64,000 nucleotides of DNA from Pelobates cultripes. Lineage: Eukaryota > Chordata > Amphibia > Anura > Pelobatidae. The DNA lies in the NCBI GenBank assembly GCA_933207985.1, contig OW240912.1:204103866-204167865 (forward strand), read 5' to 3'. The notes under the pieces are model-generated. The model did not search any database. It was given only the letters and a program-made list of their open reading frames with translations, and was not told the origin of the DNA. Shown here piece after piece: positions 1 through 11,134 of this stretch. A program made the position numbers and the translations under genes. The first letter of the stretch is position 1. Every line of letters starts with the position of its first letter.

Positions 1-44
<44 letters not shown>
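1..44. repeat. AGAT/AGAC tetranucleotide microsatellite
   Basis: About seven AGAT units followed by four AGAC units at the very start of the window, so the array may continue beyond it. A few AGAT units reappear at 564-576, just after the LINE tail that follows, which suggests that the LINE landed in or next to the array. Confidence 0.95.
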
Positions 45-563
45 CTATAAAGCATTGAACAATTCTAGCCCCTCTTATATCTCTTCACAGATCCTTTGGT
101 ATGCCCCTTCTCGGTCCCTCGGCTCTGCCTGTGACCTTCTCCTGTCCGAGGCTCGCACCCGTACGGGCAACTCACACTTGCAGGACATCTTGCGGACGGC
201 TCCCTTGCTATGGAATAGCCTGCCTACTGCCATCAGTAGATGTGCATTAAAACCCATCTCTTTAGGAAAGCTTATGGCCTCCTTGAGTAACTTCTACCTC
301 ACATACCTGTCTCTTGCTCTCTCCTAAAGGGCAGGATTGTATTCTCTCATCCAAGTCTGCTTCACTCCCACCTTATTTGATTGTAATTTCCTGTCCAAAT
401 GACTGTAAGCTCGTTTGAGCAGGGTCCTCCTCAACCTATCGTTCCTGTAAGTTGTCTTGTAATTGTCCTATTTATAGTTAAATCCCCCCTCTTATAATAT
501 TGTAAAGCGCTACGGAATCTGTTAAATAAATGGCGCTGTTGCAATATGGCAATAATAATAACA
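45..563 (+). mobile_element. LINE 3' end (L2/CR1-like), decayed
   Basis: The open stretch at 55-327 ends in a protein with the motif LLWNSLPTAI, which resembles the LWNSLP motif near the C-terminus of CR1/L2-type LINE reverse transcriptases. It is followed by a 3' region with TTGTAAAGCGCTACGGAAT at 500-518 and an AAT-rich tail at 550-563. That GCGCT...AATAAT tail is common in vertebrate L2-like elements. The reading frame is short and has no catalytic motifs, so this is a dead 3' fragment. The clade assignment is from recognition and could be another CR1-group family. Confidence 0.6.
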
Positions 564-705
564 ATAGATAGATAGGAAAACAGACACATACATTCATGCA
601 TGACAAACACATATATACCTTGCATTAAAATTGTTCTTAATATTAATCCTCCATGTGAACAAAAATAACAGAGTAAAGAGATAAGCAGAAAAAGAAAATG
701 TAGGT

Positions 706-870
706 TTAAAGAGACACAATAGGCATCCAGACCACTTCATCTCATTGAAGCGGTCTGGGTGCACTTTCTCTGTGTCCTTTACATTGCAGGGATAAGACCA
801 CCTCTAGAGGCACTTCTTGCAGTTTCACAGAGTTTGAACCTTTGCATAAGCACGTCCAGTGTCTTTAAAA
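706..870 (+). mobile_element. T2-like (Kolobok-type) MITE, truncated
   Basis: Starts at a TTAA (706-709) followed by AGAGACACAATAGGCATCC, then a short inverted repeat around CCAGACCACTTCATCTC and GAAGCGGTCTGGGTGC. The same head is found at 9446 and 47919. The interior (cctctagaggcacttcttgcagtttcacag) also matches those copies. The right end appears truncated: the TTAA at 865 lies in what is internal sequence in the other copies. It is non-coding and would have been moved in trans. Confidence 0.7.
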
Positions 871-2880
871 ACCTATTGTCCTAATTTTGGATGGACAAAT
901 TAAATTTTAGGGTTTAGTCCCACCGTCCTAGAGTTTCTCTCTGGTGTCTCGGTTTTTAAGACACCAGGAAACTAGCCCCAAAAAGCACAGAACAATAGCT
1001 CCCTTTATGGTCTGCCCTAAGTGGGCTGGGGTGGATGACTCCAGGCTAATCTACCAGTTCTTCAGGGTAATCTATACTTTTTCCCCATACACAGGACATG
1101 ATGTTGGAGGGTATGAGGGTAGGTGGGAGGATGTTGGTTCGATGCTAAGTAAGGTCAAGCTATATGTTTGCTATTTACCTGTATGAACAATTTTGAGTAG
1201 CATGGTCATTGCTTCAAATGGTGTGCAATATATAATTACTGACTCGCTCCTTTATTTCTGATTCCTTTCTGTCTATTTCTTCTCCCTATCATTTTCACCC
1301 ACATTACACATATGGTGGGCACTTTTGCCACATCTCCAACTGTTGAGTTTAACAATGTTTCATACTTTTTACCATTTTGTGATGCTGGCTACACTAAATA
1401 AAGCTTATCCATTTCTTTGCCTGTTGGAATATAACACTATAGTCCTTCAAGAAAATTCACAACTGGAAGTTAGAGCTTGACAGTCACGCCATTCTTCCCA
1501 ATTCTAATATTGTGTTAATTATTTTGTTTGGTATACTTCTCTTGTACAATTATGGTGCAACCATTTTCCCCCTAATCTCTTGACCACATCCTACTACACT
1601 ACATTTTTTACTTCAAGTTGCTTTTATGTAAACATAATTTGAAAAGTCTTAAATTATATTAAAAATGAAACCATATGTACTCAATCTTGAATAAATGAAG
1701 CCAATTTATTGGAACCATAATCCTTCCAGGAGATAGCAGGTTTTAGCTATGCCAAATCTTCCCTCAACTTGATACAGGGATGTTGTATATCTCGGGCAAA
1801 GTACTAATTGTGGAATTATCAGCAGGAACAATCCATTGGATTTCTGCACTTTAAGTAAACTTAGTATTTTATCAGCAGTATACTGTACTCAAACAGTCTT
1901 TGTTATATTCCACAGTGTAGAAGGGTGCTGCAAAAGACAATGAGCCAAGACCCTATTAACTTTAAAGACTGCCCTGGATTTATAGATGGTTGAATGGCTT
2001 TATTCAGAATGTGTGGTGATTTCAAAATCCTTGATCAATTTCTCTGATTCTTTCATCCAGACACATGCTGGGAACCTGTTTTAGAATTAGCATTTGCACA
2101 GAACACAGCTGCTCAGCAGCAATGAGGTTTATGTATGAAGAGCAAGTCTGGGGTGAAGTCCTTCATGTGGATCAATCACAATGGAATGTTTCTGTTCATT
2201 GCTCTACTTTTACCCACAATTGCTCTTCGTTCATGACACCTGATGTGACATATTGTATAAAGAATTTTTCTAAGTTCCGTGGGATTGTAAAACACTGACT
2301 ATAGCACAAATCAAACAGTATAATTATGGCTGATGGCTACATATCCAACCATCTTATACTTCGTTCAGCTGGCAGGACTATCTAACTAAATCTAACATTT
2401 AATCCACTTTCCATTTCCTATTATTGTTACTTTTTCTTTCATTCATCTTTCATGGTGGGTCCAATATCAGGCCCACTTATACTTGTTGCAAATGCCACAT
2501 TTCGATCAACATCCACCACCAAATATTTGTTGATTTTTTTGTTGGAACTTAGAGGGGTGCTCAATTTCACAGTTTGCTGCCATTGGTCTGCCTTCACTAA
2601 AACGTCCAGTCATTTACCTTTCATTTACTAAGTTGTCAAACTGTTCTAAACTGTGTGACAAGTTTCACTGGTACACATGGCACAATATCCACTACTGCAG
2701 GCTGTAGTAGTGATGGTACTTGAAGTTCATCAGGACAGTCCTATCATTCTGACAGTCCCTGGTGTCCTGCTTTTAGGAATAGAAAGTGTAGAGCACCATT
2801 ATGAATTCTCAATTTCATTTAAAATGTTGACAAAGGTTTCCAAACTGATATCACAGAAGCAAAATCCAATGTGTATAGTA
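871..2880. other. No feature recognised
   Basis: AT-rich sequence without repeat hallmarks that I recognise. Open frames at 944-1186 and 2065-2298 are short, isolated and show no protein-family character. Confidence 0.5.
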
Positions 2881-3170
2881 AAAAAAAAAAAAAAAAGTCA
2901 GCAGGTTTAGAAGTCTTTTTTATTAAATATCCAAATACAGACTAATCAAAATCAAGAGCACCAAATATTTTTCATTTGGTTGTATAAAATTCATTAAAAA
3001 AAAAAAAGCAAAGCGGGTAAGAGATAATAACAGGAGGATAAGACAAAAGGATATATATCGTTGTAGCAAGCTAGAAGAAGTCAATAAAAGGAAAGGAAAG
3101 ATTATGAAAAAAAATTTATTCAAAAAGCAGAATGTGTTAGCATATATATATATTAAGATCTCCCACATAG
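2881..3170. repeat. Poly-A runs and A-rich low-complexity DNA
   Basis: A run of 16 A at 2881-2896 and another A run at 2997-3007, in an A-rich stretch. The first could be a retrotransposon tail, but I could not recognise the body before it. Confidence 0.6.
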
Positions 3171-3684
3171 GGAGAATGAATATATGTCAAGTAAATAAAT
3201 CATGATATGTCAGAGCTATCTAAAAGAGAATATCTGTGATATGTAGATGCAAGATTGTACAGAATAACATTTATTAACATCTCTCTTAATAAACACCCAG
3301 CGCATGTCCCACTGCGTTAGCAAAACGATGGTGTTTGATAGAACATGGGTCTGGTACTCTTGTGGCACAGGGGGTACAGGGTGTAATTGCCAACATGCCA
3401 ACCTGAACATCCTTCCCATCATAAGTAAATCCTACTGGTACTTTAGCTAAGCCAAAATAGATATAAAGTTACACAGAGCAGTATTTCAGAATATCTGCTC
3501 AAATAGCAATCAATTACACATAACTCTCAAGTCCCAATAACAAGAGGAGAGTCAAGATCATTTGGACAAAATAGACCAAAAATATTTCTGAAATATGTGG
3601 TGTGGAATAGCTGCCGCGCTGCTATAGAGTTCCATGGTGTCTTGTATCAGAGACATATATTTTGTTATTATATCACATGACAGT
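3171..3684. other. No feature recognised
   Basis: Mixed-composition sequence. The minus-strand open frames at 3216-3422 and 3558-3878 show no family motifs, and the second overlaps a MITE fragment. Confidence 0.45.
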
Positions 3685-3785
3685 GGTAGATAATCTTCGG
3701 CAAGCCAGATTTTGTGAACTACATCTCCCATAATGCTTTTACAGACATAACACTGTGAAAGTATCAAGGGAAATGTAGTCCAATT
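3685..3785 (+). mobile_element. hAT-type foldback MITE fragment
   Basis: Contains TCTTCGGCAAGCCAGATTTT, then GTGAACTACATCTCCCATAA, and after a short spacer the inverted partner GGGAAATGTAGTCCAATT. The same order of blocks occurs at 40785-40914 and 35007-35096, where the outer ends are better kept. This copy has lost recognisable ends and target duplication. Confidence 0.55.
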
Positions 3786-4069
3786 AATGTGACACTTTTC
3801 TTCCTTGTTATATGATTTGCGGGGTTTATATCCCTGCGGTGAAAAAACAAACAAAAGTGTGTTGGCAGAAACTTGCATTCACATAGAATAGGAAATACAG
3901 ATTTTAACTTAAAGCTCAGTTGGTGCATGTCAAATTCCTGCACAATTTCTTTATTTAAAGACCAACACATACTAGATAGTATCTGAGCAAAATTCACATA
4001 GTTAGATTTTGCTGAAGTTATGGCAGTATGGAATTCTCATTACTGTATTCATGAAAAGTTAGCATTGCC

Positions 4070-4310
4070 TGCCAATCAGTAAGGCCAGCCCACAGAGAGC
4101 AGACCACGCAGGGTGCATGCTTTCAGTGCTCCCGGCATTGTCCTAATACCTTGAGCATGGCGCATATTTGTCTAATGATGCACTCTCTCTATACTTTGTG
4201 TGGACAGCTACCTGGTGTCCCCAAAAGCAGGATGCCATGGAACAAAGTTGCGACAGAAGTATAAGACCCTGAAATCAGGACTGTCCCACTGAAATCGAGA
4301 ATAAAGTAAT
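4070..4310 (+). repeat. Dispersed repeat, unnamed, shared with 41690-41905
   Basis: Blocks such as GCGCATATTTGTCTAATGATG (here split by a few changes) and the stretch before it correspond in order to GCATAAATGCATCTAATGATG at about 41858. The part at 4250-4310 reads as the reverse complement of a GTCCCGATTTC-rich repeat, traces of which may also lie near 23850 and 57130. I cannot assign a class; boundaries are approximate. Confidence 0.4.
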
Positions 4311-5795
4311 GAATAAAGTAATCTGTTTCATATATGGAGAGGTGCTCTGGCAGTATTGCACATTGTTTATAATTTTCAAGCTGGACTTCTAATTTTTACA
4401 TTTGAGCTGTAATTTGTGTGACTTTTGCTCTTGACACAGTTAACACGTTCACTAAACGCCTAAAACCTGTGTGTAAAACAGTGCACTAGATTAGATTTGT
4501 TTCACTGTTGTTAAAAACAACTTAGATTCTTTGGAAATGACTACTGAATCGGAGCAATTTGTTGCATGGAAACCATGATAGCAACAGATTATGATAAAAC
4601 TGCAAATGAACATTCTGCAATGAAACAGATATGATAAAACATTTCATGGACATGTCTGTGGCTTGACAAAACAAATTGCAACATTTTGGCCAGTATGGCC
4701 AATGCGAAAAAATCTCAAACTCTATTGAGAACTATAAATCTGTAAAAGTCAGAGCTATGTACCATTTAAATTATCAGGCTGCCAGTAAATTATCCCCCTG
4801 TCTTCCCTGCATATATCAGTGTGACTGAGCGCTTTTGTTTTCATTGACAGATTCCTCTAGCCAATATATCCATCACTTTTCAAGTTGTCATAAGCCTTGT
4901 GTATAATGGTTTAATTAATAAATACAAAGGCCAAACACAAAAAAATAGAAAAGAAAATGAAGTAACAAAACTAAAGAAACATTTTAGAGAGACAAATTGT
5001 AAAAAACAAACCAATGTGGCATTTCTGGCGCAATTGAGCTCGTTAACCAAACAGAAGCTAATTAATCCACTCGATAAATAAAAAAAAAAGAGTAAAAACA
5101 AAGAAAACAAAATGTTCTCATCATTTCCCAGCTGCCATCACTACATTAATTTCCCACTCCTTTTCCGAAGCTATCCACCAGCTTTTAATATAAAAAAAAT
5201 CCCTTCCTGCCATCAGCGTTGAAAAAAATATATACTAAAAGTAATGGCATAAAGAGTGATTTTCCATTAAATAATAAAATGCTTTTGAATGCATTTCATG
5301 CTTCTGCTAGATGCTCGATAGTTAGAGCTGAAAACTGCAACCTTCCATTAAACCAAACAAATAATCCTATGAATAGCATGGGTTTTTTTGTTGCTTTTTT
5401 TCACTCCATCATTCTTTACAAGTAAAAAATATCATCATTGGAAAACAGTTATAAAGTAAATACATTGCATATTTATTGACATTATGTTCCCTAAGTACAT
5501 GAAAAAAATTTAATTATAGTCTTTCGTACCAAAAACAGGTTAAAAAAGGTCTCCACACTGAAACCTAAGTGGCTTGGTTATGGCTATAGAAATTCTTCAA
5601 AAGCTGACTAGCAATGTTTACTGCTAGTAGAAGATATAGTCCAAAGACTTACCAGCTGTTGACACTTCAAAATATGGGTCATAAAGATTTAGTGCAAAAA
5701 ATGATGTACAATATATATCCTGTGTCTTATTAGTGTAACCACACAACTTTACTGTCAAATGTTCTTTGTGGGGAAACACTCCTTCACCTCAGGCT
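4311..5795. other. AT-rich sequence, no feature recognised
   Basis: AT-rich with several A runs near 4938-5100. No repeat ends or protein-like frames identified. The part from about 5600 on may belong to the CGAAACGCGTT-type repeat annotated next. Confidence 0.45.
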
Positions 5796-5880
5796 TGTCC
5801 AAGAGTCTTTGTGCAAACTTTTGCGCTTGACGTGTTTCGTCTATAAGGTAGACTTTTTTAAGAGCTGTTCTCTGTGGTAT
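5796..5880 (-). repeat. CGAAACGCGTT-type repeat core (minus strand)
   Basis: On the minus strand this reads TTAAAAAAGTCTACCTTATA, then GACGAAACACGTCAAGCGC. This resembles the plus-strand cores at 7785-7802 and 10508-10523: an AAAAAGxCT stretch, then CGAAACxCGT. The flanking sequence may belong to the same element but its limits cannot be set. Confidence 0.45.
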
Positions 5881-6002
5881 GTCTCCTTCCCTTCTCTGTT
5901 TGCATTTCTGTATTCAGCGTCTGACGTAATCATGAGAACGTGGAGACGCACGCGTCCAGCCCCGCGAGAGGAAAGACGCCTGATGTCCACATTGATTACT
6001 AC

Positions 6003-6603
6003 TTAAAGAAGAACTATAAGGTCAGGAACACAAACATGTATTCCTGACCCTATAGGGTTAAAACCACCATGTAGCCCCCTGGTCCCCTCATGCTTCCCTA
6101 AATATAGTAAAATCTTACTTATATTCAAGCCTAAAGCTGATGGCTTTGTCACTGTTTCCCTCTTGACCTGCCCACTGCCTGCTGACGTCATCAGAACTGT
6201 TAACCTGATCCAATCACAGTGCTTCCCCATAGGATTGGCTGAGACTGACAAAGAGGCAGATCAAGGGCAGAGCCAGCACAATTCAAACACAGTCCTGGCC
6301 AATCAGCATCTCCTCATAGAGATGAATTGAATCAATGAATCTCTATGAGGAAAGTTCAGTGTCTGCATGCAAAGGGTGGATACACTGAATGGTAGGATGC
6401 ATTTTAGGCAGCCATGACCCAGGAAGAATCTCTAACAGCTATCTGAGGAGTGGCCAGTGAAGTTTTCACTAGGCTGTAATGTGAACACTGCATTTTCTCT
6501 GAAAAGACTGTGCTTACTGCAAAAAGCCTGAAGGTAATGATTCTACTCACCAGAACAAATTCAATAAGCTGTAGTTGTTCTGGTGACTATAGTGTCCATT
6601 TAA
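6003..6603 (+). mobile_element. T2-like (Kolobok-type) MITE, about 600 bp
   Basis: Bounded by TTAA at 6003-6006 and 6600-6603. The left end reads TTAAAGAAGAACTATAAGG and the right end GGTGACTATAGTGTCCATTTAA, whose reverse complement starts TTAAATGGACACTATAG. The left 50 bp (CAGGAACACAAACATGTATTC) also matches the element at 62021, while the right 60 bp matches the one ending at 49990. It is therefore a mosaic of two subfamilies. There is no coding capacity. Confidence 0.8.
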
Positions 6604-6970
6604 ATGACTCAACTTTATTTAAATGTGCAATTTAACAGTTTTACAGTATAGTGGCAGATACAAACAAACATATACGTCTATGCACCCTCAGACATATGAG
6701 AATAACTCAATTCCAGGTATCTTAAAAAGTAAATAATTTATATAGTAAAAAAAAATTATAAAAATCCTTAAAAATATTTTTTAATAACAAATAAGTATAA
6801 AGATAAATATGCATATATGGTTCATTAAAATGTAAATCTTGGATTTGAGGGGCTCATTTCTCTGAAGGTGCATTGTGCCACATATCAAATATATATAGTA
6901 CAACAAATACATGTTCAACTTAAATTATAAATAAACAATTTCTGAAAAAAACATGCAAATTATATTTATT
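6604..6970. other. AT-rich sequence, no feature recognised
   Basis: AT-rich, with A and T runs between 6740 and 6800. No gene or repeat boundary seen. Confidence 0.45.
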
Positions 6971-6973
6971 ATA

Positions 6974-7045
6974 CATTATTATTATTATTATTTTATTATT
7001 TATATAGCGCCAACAAATTCCGTAGCGCTGTATACATGTTGTATA
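6974..7045 (-). mobile_element. LINE 3' tail (same family as at 45-563), minus strand
   Basis: ATT repeats at 6978-6998 are followed by TATATAGCGCCAACAAATTC and CGTAGCGCTGTA. The reverse complement (TACAGCGCTACGGAATTTG, then TTGGCGCTATATAAATAAT) matches the tail at 500-563. Only the 3' end is present, as expected for a 5'-truncated retrotransposition. Confidence 0.6.
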
Positions 7046-7685
7046 TTGTTATTTCAGGGATTTAGTGTCAGAATTGATTATCAAGAAGGGCCAAAATGCT
7101 GTGCACTGAGAGCACTGGTGACCTGCAACAATGCACTCATTGACTGAAACTTGCGGTAGCAAAGCACCACCGGCCCATGTACGGACTCTTTCTTCTTTCT
7201 TATCTCCCTGGTCGTCCTTGACCCATGGTCACTGCAGCCCCGACCTGCATATGGTGTGCCAAAGATAATGACAATTTGTTCACCTCTACCTATGCATTTT
7301 GTCATATGGTATAAAGTTTCAGGATTTATTTGAGCTTGAATACCCTTGCAGACTTTAATGTTGTTCTTATGGGATATCATATTCTTACAGCATTTTATAT
7401 CATATCACAATTACTAGTGCATGATACATTTTGGTGAGTTTGAAGAACAAAAACACTGAAAGAGTAGTTACCATGAAATTTTCATCTAATGCACATTGAG
7501 AGTCTCTGGGTCAAATGACTTAAATTCTAGAATCAAAAGGTTTAACCTATTCAATGTACATTGTCTAGTATAGTCAACAAGATCACATTTTTGAAGGGGT
7601 GCTAAAGCATTCCATACAGAAAACAGATTACCATTAGCTTGAGCAAGAGTTTCCAGTCACCTAATGGAAGTGACACATACGGAAA
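7046..7685. other. No feature recognised
   Basis: The minus-strand open frame at 7081-7380 (99 codons) shows no recognisable domain. It lies next to a LINE tail and could be old repeat sequence. Confidence 0.4.
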
Positions 7686-7870
7686 TTACGTACCCGGATA
7701 CAACGAGGAATACGCACCCTTTTCAAGATATATAAACAAGAACTGTGAGTCAAAGTAACTAGCAAGCACTTTGAAAAAGACTATTGTCGAAACGCGTTAG
7801 TGCGGTTGCACATTAGAGATCATTTGTTATTTTATCAATTGTTTATGTATATGAATTTAATTAAAATTTT
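7686..7870 (+). repeat. CGAAACGCGTT-type repeat
   Basis: A TATA-like ATATATAAAC at 7729-7738 is followed about 50 bp later by CTTTGAAAAAGACTATTGTC and the core CGAAACGCGTTAGTGCGG at 7789-7806, then a T-rich stretch. Similar cores lie at 5796 (minus), 10508, 25683 and, weakly, 29325. The TATA-to-core layout recalls a promoter plus leader such as an LTR or SINE head, but I do not recognise the family. Confidence 0.5.
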
Positions 7871-8304
7871 CCCTGGCTACCTTTACTAATATCCTTCCAA
7901 GACTGGTGTTTATTTGAAAACCGGAGGGAGAATTGCAGTATCCAATGGAGCACTCTATTATTAATTTTCAACACCTGATCCCAGCAACCATCTGTATATA
8001 TCTCAAGGCGCTTATAGTCTGAGCCTACTTCAAAAGGCTCAGTACCACATGAGTAGGACCATTTGGGTCTTTTTATTGTGTTTAAATTATTCATATAGGT
8101 TATACTATGATCTACTGCCTTTTGTTCTTTTAGGTTGTACCCTAATATATGGTAACCTGCATGTGTATTATTTTACATACTTTTGTGTGCTCTCACCAAA
8201 CTATTTATTCACTTCTATGATTGTATTTTGTGTGGTTTGAGTGACACACACAAGGTGATTGGAGCACCTTTCATCACTTTTATCCTTTTTTTATTGTTTA
8301 TATA
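7871..8304. other. No feature recognised
   Basis: AT-rich sequence without clear repeat ends. It includes a short ACACACAC run near 8244. Confidence 0.4.
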
Positions 8305-8608
8305 CTCACTTGGAGTATTGTACGCAGTACTGGAGACCGTATCTTCAGAAGGATATTGATACCTTAGAGAGAGTTCAGAGAAGGGCTACTAAACTGGTTC
8401 ATGGATTGCGGGATAAAACTTACCAGGAAAGGTTAAAGGATCTTAACATGTATAGCTTGGAGGAAAGACGAGACAGGGGGGATATGATAGAAACATTTAA
8501 ATATATAAAGGGAATCAACACAGTAAAGGAGGAGACTATATTTAAAAGAAGAAAATCTACCACAACAAGAGGACATAGTCTTAAATTAGAGAGGCAAAGA
8601 TTTAAAAA
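8305..8608 (+). pseudogene. LINE reverse transcriptase C-terminal fragment
   Basis: About 100 codons are open, with the conserved ERVQRRATKLV and RRDRGDMIETFK blocks. The frame runs on to 8693 only because the inserted element happens to continue it. The last roughly 25 residues (ending KLRPQM) therefore do not belong to this protein. No palm-domain motif is present. Confidence 0.7.
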
Positions 8609-8863
8609 TAATATCAGGAAAACAAACATAATATATGACAGCAACAAAAGGGGGGACAGAGGGAAGACGAGCAAACTGCGACCACAAATGTAATCCACAC
8701 ACACATGGTTGATCTGTATTACTGTCACGTTGTTATTATGTTTCTTACATGATGTAAACATGGATAACTCATACCCCCTGATTCTTTTTTCTTTACCCCC
8801 CCCCTCAAAAATCCCCACAAAAACTCTCAAAATAAAGAATTAAAAAAATAATAATATCAGGAA
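8607..8863 (+). mobile_element. 5'-truncated L1-like retrotransposed insertion with 14-bp target duplication
   Basis: AATAATATCAGGAA occurs at 8607-8620 and again at 8850-8863, with the insert at 8621-8849 between. The insert ends with AATAAAGAATTAAAAAAA, a polyadenylation signal plus A tail. Removing the insert and one repeat restores the CR1/L2-like fragment. A 14-bp duplication with an A tail indicates target-primed reverse transcription. The body is only about 229 bp of 3' sequence. L1/Tx1 origin is inferred from the tail type. Confidence 0.75.
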
Positions 8864-9085
8864 GTATTACTTTACTGAGAGGGTAGTGGATGCATGGAAT
8901 AGCCTTCCAGCTGCAGTGGTAGAGGTTAACACAGTAAAGGAGTTTAAGTATGGGTGGGATAGGCATAAGGCTATCCTAACTATAAGATAAGGCCAGGGAC
9001 TAATGAAAGTATTTGGAAAATTGGGCAAACTGGATGGGCTGAATGGTTCTTGTCTGACGTTACATTCTATGTTTCTATATGCTAG

Positions 9086-9369
9086 ACAAGTCATGGGTAA
9101 GCTTTAAACCCAATCTGCACTAAATTTCTCATAATGGAACCTCAGGAAAAAAATTCAGAAAAAATCAGGGTGCCAAAGTTACATATTACTTTAAATCTAA
9201 AAGTTTACTGTTAGGCTAAGACACAATGAGCCAAACATAGTATAACAGAGATATAAACCAAAATATTATCTAGAAATATTTCTAATGTAGTGGTACGATC
9301 AAGTCATATCACATTAGAGGTTTACCGTTAAAAAGCTTCAGTGATTTCAAGTGCATTTGAAACTTTTCA
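9086..9369. other. No feature recognised
   Basis: Short unassigned interval between the LINE fragment and the TTAA-flanked MITEs. Confidence 0.5.
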
Positions 9370-9449
9370 TTAACCCCTTAAGGACACATGACATGTGTGA
9401 CAGGTCATGATTCACTTTTATTCCAGAAGTTTGGTCCTTAAGGGTTTAA
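9370..9449. mobile_element. Short palindromic TTAA MITE (TTAACCCCTTAAGGAC family)
   Basis: TTAA at 9370-9373 begins TTAACCCCTTAAGGACACATG, and the far end GGTCCTTAAGGGTTTAA mirrors it. The centre ACATGTGTGACAGGTCATG is itself near-palindromic. Full or partial copies are at 19267, 28217 and 31098. At about 80 bp it is almost entirely inverted repeat. A T2-like element starts in its terminal TTAA. Confidence 0.8.
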
Positions 9450-9910
9450 AGGACCACTATAGGCACCCAGACCACTTCAGCTCAATGAAGTGGTCTGGGT
9501 GCAAGGTCCCCCTAGTTTTAACCCTGCAGCTGAAAACATAGCAGTTTCAGAGAAACTTGTATGTTTACACTGCAGGGTTAATCCAGCTTCTAGTGGCTGT
9601 CTACCTGACAGCCACTAGAGGCCACTTCTGCGATTTACACTGAGTAAATAGCACTTATTTGACGCTTGACGTCCTCACGGATAGGATCCCATAGGAAAGC
9701 AATGAGTAATGCTTTCCTATGGGCGGGTTTGAATGCGCGTGCGCCTCTGGCCGCATATGCGCATTCAGCTCCACTCGGTAGCTGACATTGACAGGGAAGG
9801 AGAGGTCACCAACGCCGAGGGAGCCCGGTGCTGGATTAAGGTAAGTGGCTGAAGGTGCTTGCATCTGGTCAATAAGCCTCCCGATTTTAACACACAGCTC
9901 ATTAGTACTT
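9446..9910 (+). mobile_element. T2-like MITE (GGTCTGGGTGC subfamily)
   Basis: Starts TTAAAGGACCACTATAGGC at 9446 with the subterminal inverted repeat CAGACCACTTCAGCTCA / TGAAGTGGTCTGGGTGC. The interior carries an imperfect foldback around CTAGTGGCTGTCTACC and GACAGCCACTAGAGG at about 9590-9627, and a second around GCAATGAGTAATGCTTTCC near 9710. The right end is not identifiable, so the end given is approximate. Its start coincides with the last TTAA of the short palindromic MITE. Confidence 0.7.
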
Positions 9911-10339
9911 TAACAGCCACTAGGCCAGCAATAGAGTAGAAGATAAGTATCTATACAAAGGCTGATTACGTTGTCTCAATTGTACCTTTTGTTGCTTCTC
10001 CTCACTTGAGTGGAGCCCATATACCTTTATTGTTTGTAAACTGTATTTTTCTGTATGTCAGCAAAGCCTGTGCATTGGAGTTGAGTAACACATGGGCTTT
10101 TGTTCCTTGACATATAAGATAATTTATTGGTATCTGTATGTACTGTATAGGTCTATTAGCTAATATTACAATAAAAGCCAGTAGCCATTGTGTCTATTTA
10201 CTCAAGATCACATGTTGTCCCAGTTTGTCAATCTTATCTGTACTATACTTATATGAAAGCTAACAGATTCTTGGATAATATGAACTTGGTAAACTGCTCA
10301 GGTGATGTAAAGTATACAAGAAAAGCAAATATAGGTGCC

Positions 10340-11090
10340 GTATAAGGTACCTATAATTGTAGAACTACATAACCCAAAATGAGAATGAGGCGCGACGCGA
10401 AAGAGAAACAGGAAGCTAATCAGCACACCTATTTCTACTAATTAGTCATCTACTACCTATAAATGCTGGGACACTCGGAGGATCAAACACTTCTGAGGAA
10501 GCCCTGCTAGGAGAAACGCGTTAAGTGTGACCTTAGATTGCTTTAGATTTTTATAGTTGTATTTTATCTATTTGTAATATTAATTTTATCCACAATATAT
10601 TGAAATAAATTCATTGTTTATTACTCCAAGTCCTATTTTGCTCTTTTGCTGCCAAACAACTTTCCTGGTTCCTGTACATCCCAGGTGGGAATATATCACC
10701 AAGGCTCTATACCACCAGAGCAAGTTATTTGCTCTTCAAAGTGTAAGTAGGATACTTTTCCTGTGAATTATATATCCTATATCTACATATTGCACTATCA
10801 GATCCTTTCTGCTCTCTTTTATATGTTGGAATTATACTAGATATGCAGGACTGTGGCTCTATACACATCCTAAGTGCTATACAGCAGAGCTCTTAGTAAC
10901 TCATGAAAGTGTAAGTTTGTTCTCTATATACCAAACTATTTGTACAGTTGATAAGACATACTACACAATTGTCTGTTTTTTTCTGTTCACTTTTGAGGTT
11001 TTCTTTTGTTGGAAAATCAAAGGTTTTTTATTTCTAGGAGAGTATGTATACATATATACACTATATCACTGGGTGTGATTTTTGTTTTAT
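10340..11090 (+). repeat. CGAAACGCGTT-type repeat with downstream direct repeats
   Basis: CCTATAAATGCTGGG at 10456-10470 is TATA-like. CTTCTGAGGAAGCCCTGCTA follows, then AGAAACGCGTTAAGTGTGACC, and AATAAATTC at 10605. Downstream, GGCTCTATAC and AAAGTGTAAGTA-like blocks occur twice (about 10703-10750 and 10855-10916). The layout TATA, core, AATAAA would fit an LTR or a Pol II-transcribed retroelement. No terminal repeats or target duplication were found, so class and limits are open. Confidence 0.5.
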
Positions 11091-11134
11091 TTGGCGCGGT
11101 TTATCCCATGTTGTTTTGTCACTCTGCTGGGGTA

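Larger units (their letters stand above)
8305..9085 (+). mobile_element. CR1/L2-like LINE 3' fragment, interrupted
   Basis: The translation from about 8305 contains LEYCTQYWRP, RVQRRATKLVHGL and SLEERRDRGDMIETFKYIKG. This is the C-terminal thumb region of CR1/L2-group LINE reverse transcriptases. The element is split at 8620 by a younger insertion and resumes at 8864 with a continuation (gagagggtagtggatgcatg) that matches the usual downstream part of this family. It ends in the GGTTCTTGTCTGACGTTACA 3' tail at 9046-9065. A decayed partial copy lies at 11135-11220. The catalytic part is missing. Confidence 0.75.

Noticed and set aside
3216..3997. Minus-strand frames around 3.2-4.0 kb as exons
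   Set aside because: The frames overlap each other and a foldback MITE fragment, with no motif in the translations.
8259..8693. 144-codon frame as an intact gene
   Set aside because: Its body is a LINE reverse-transcriptase fragment, and the last part is read from a younger insertion with a target duplication.
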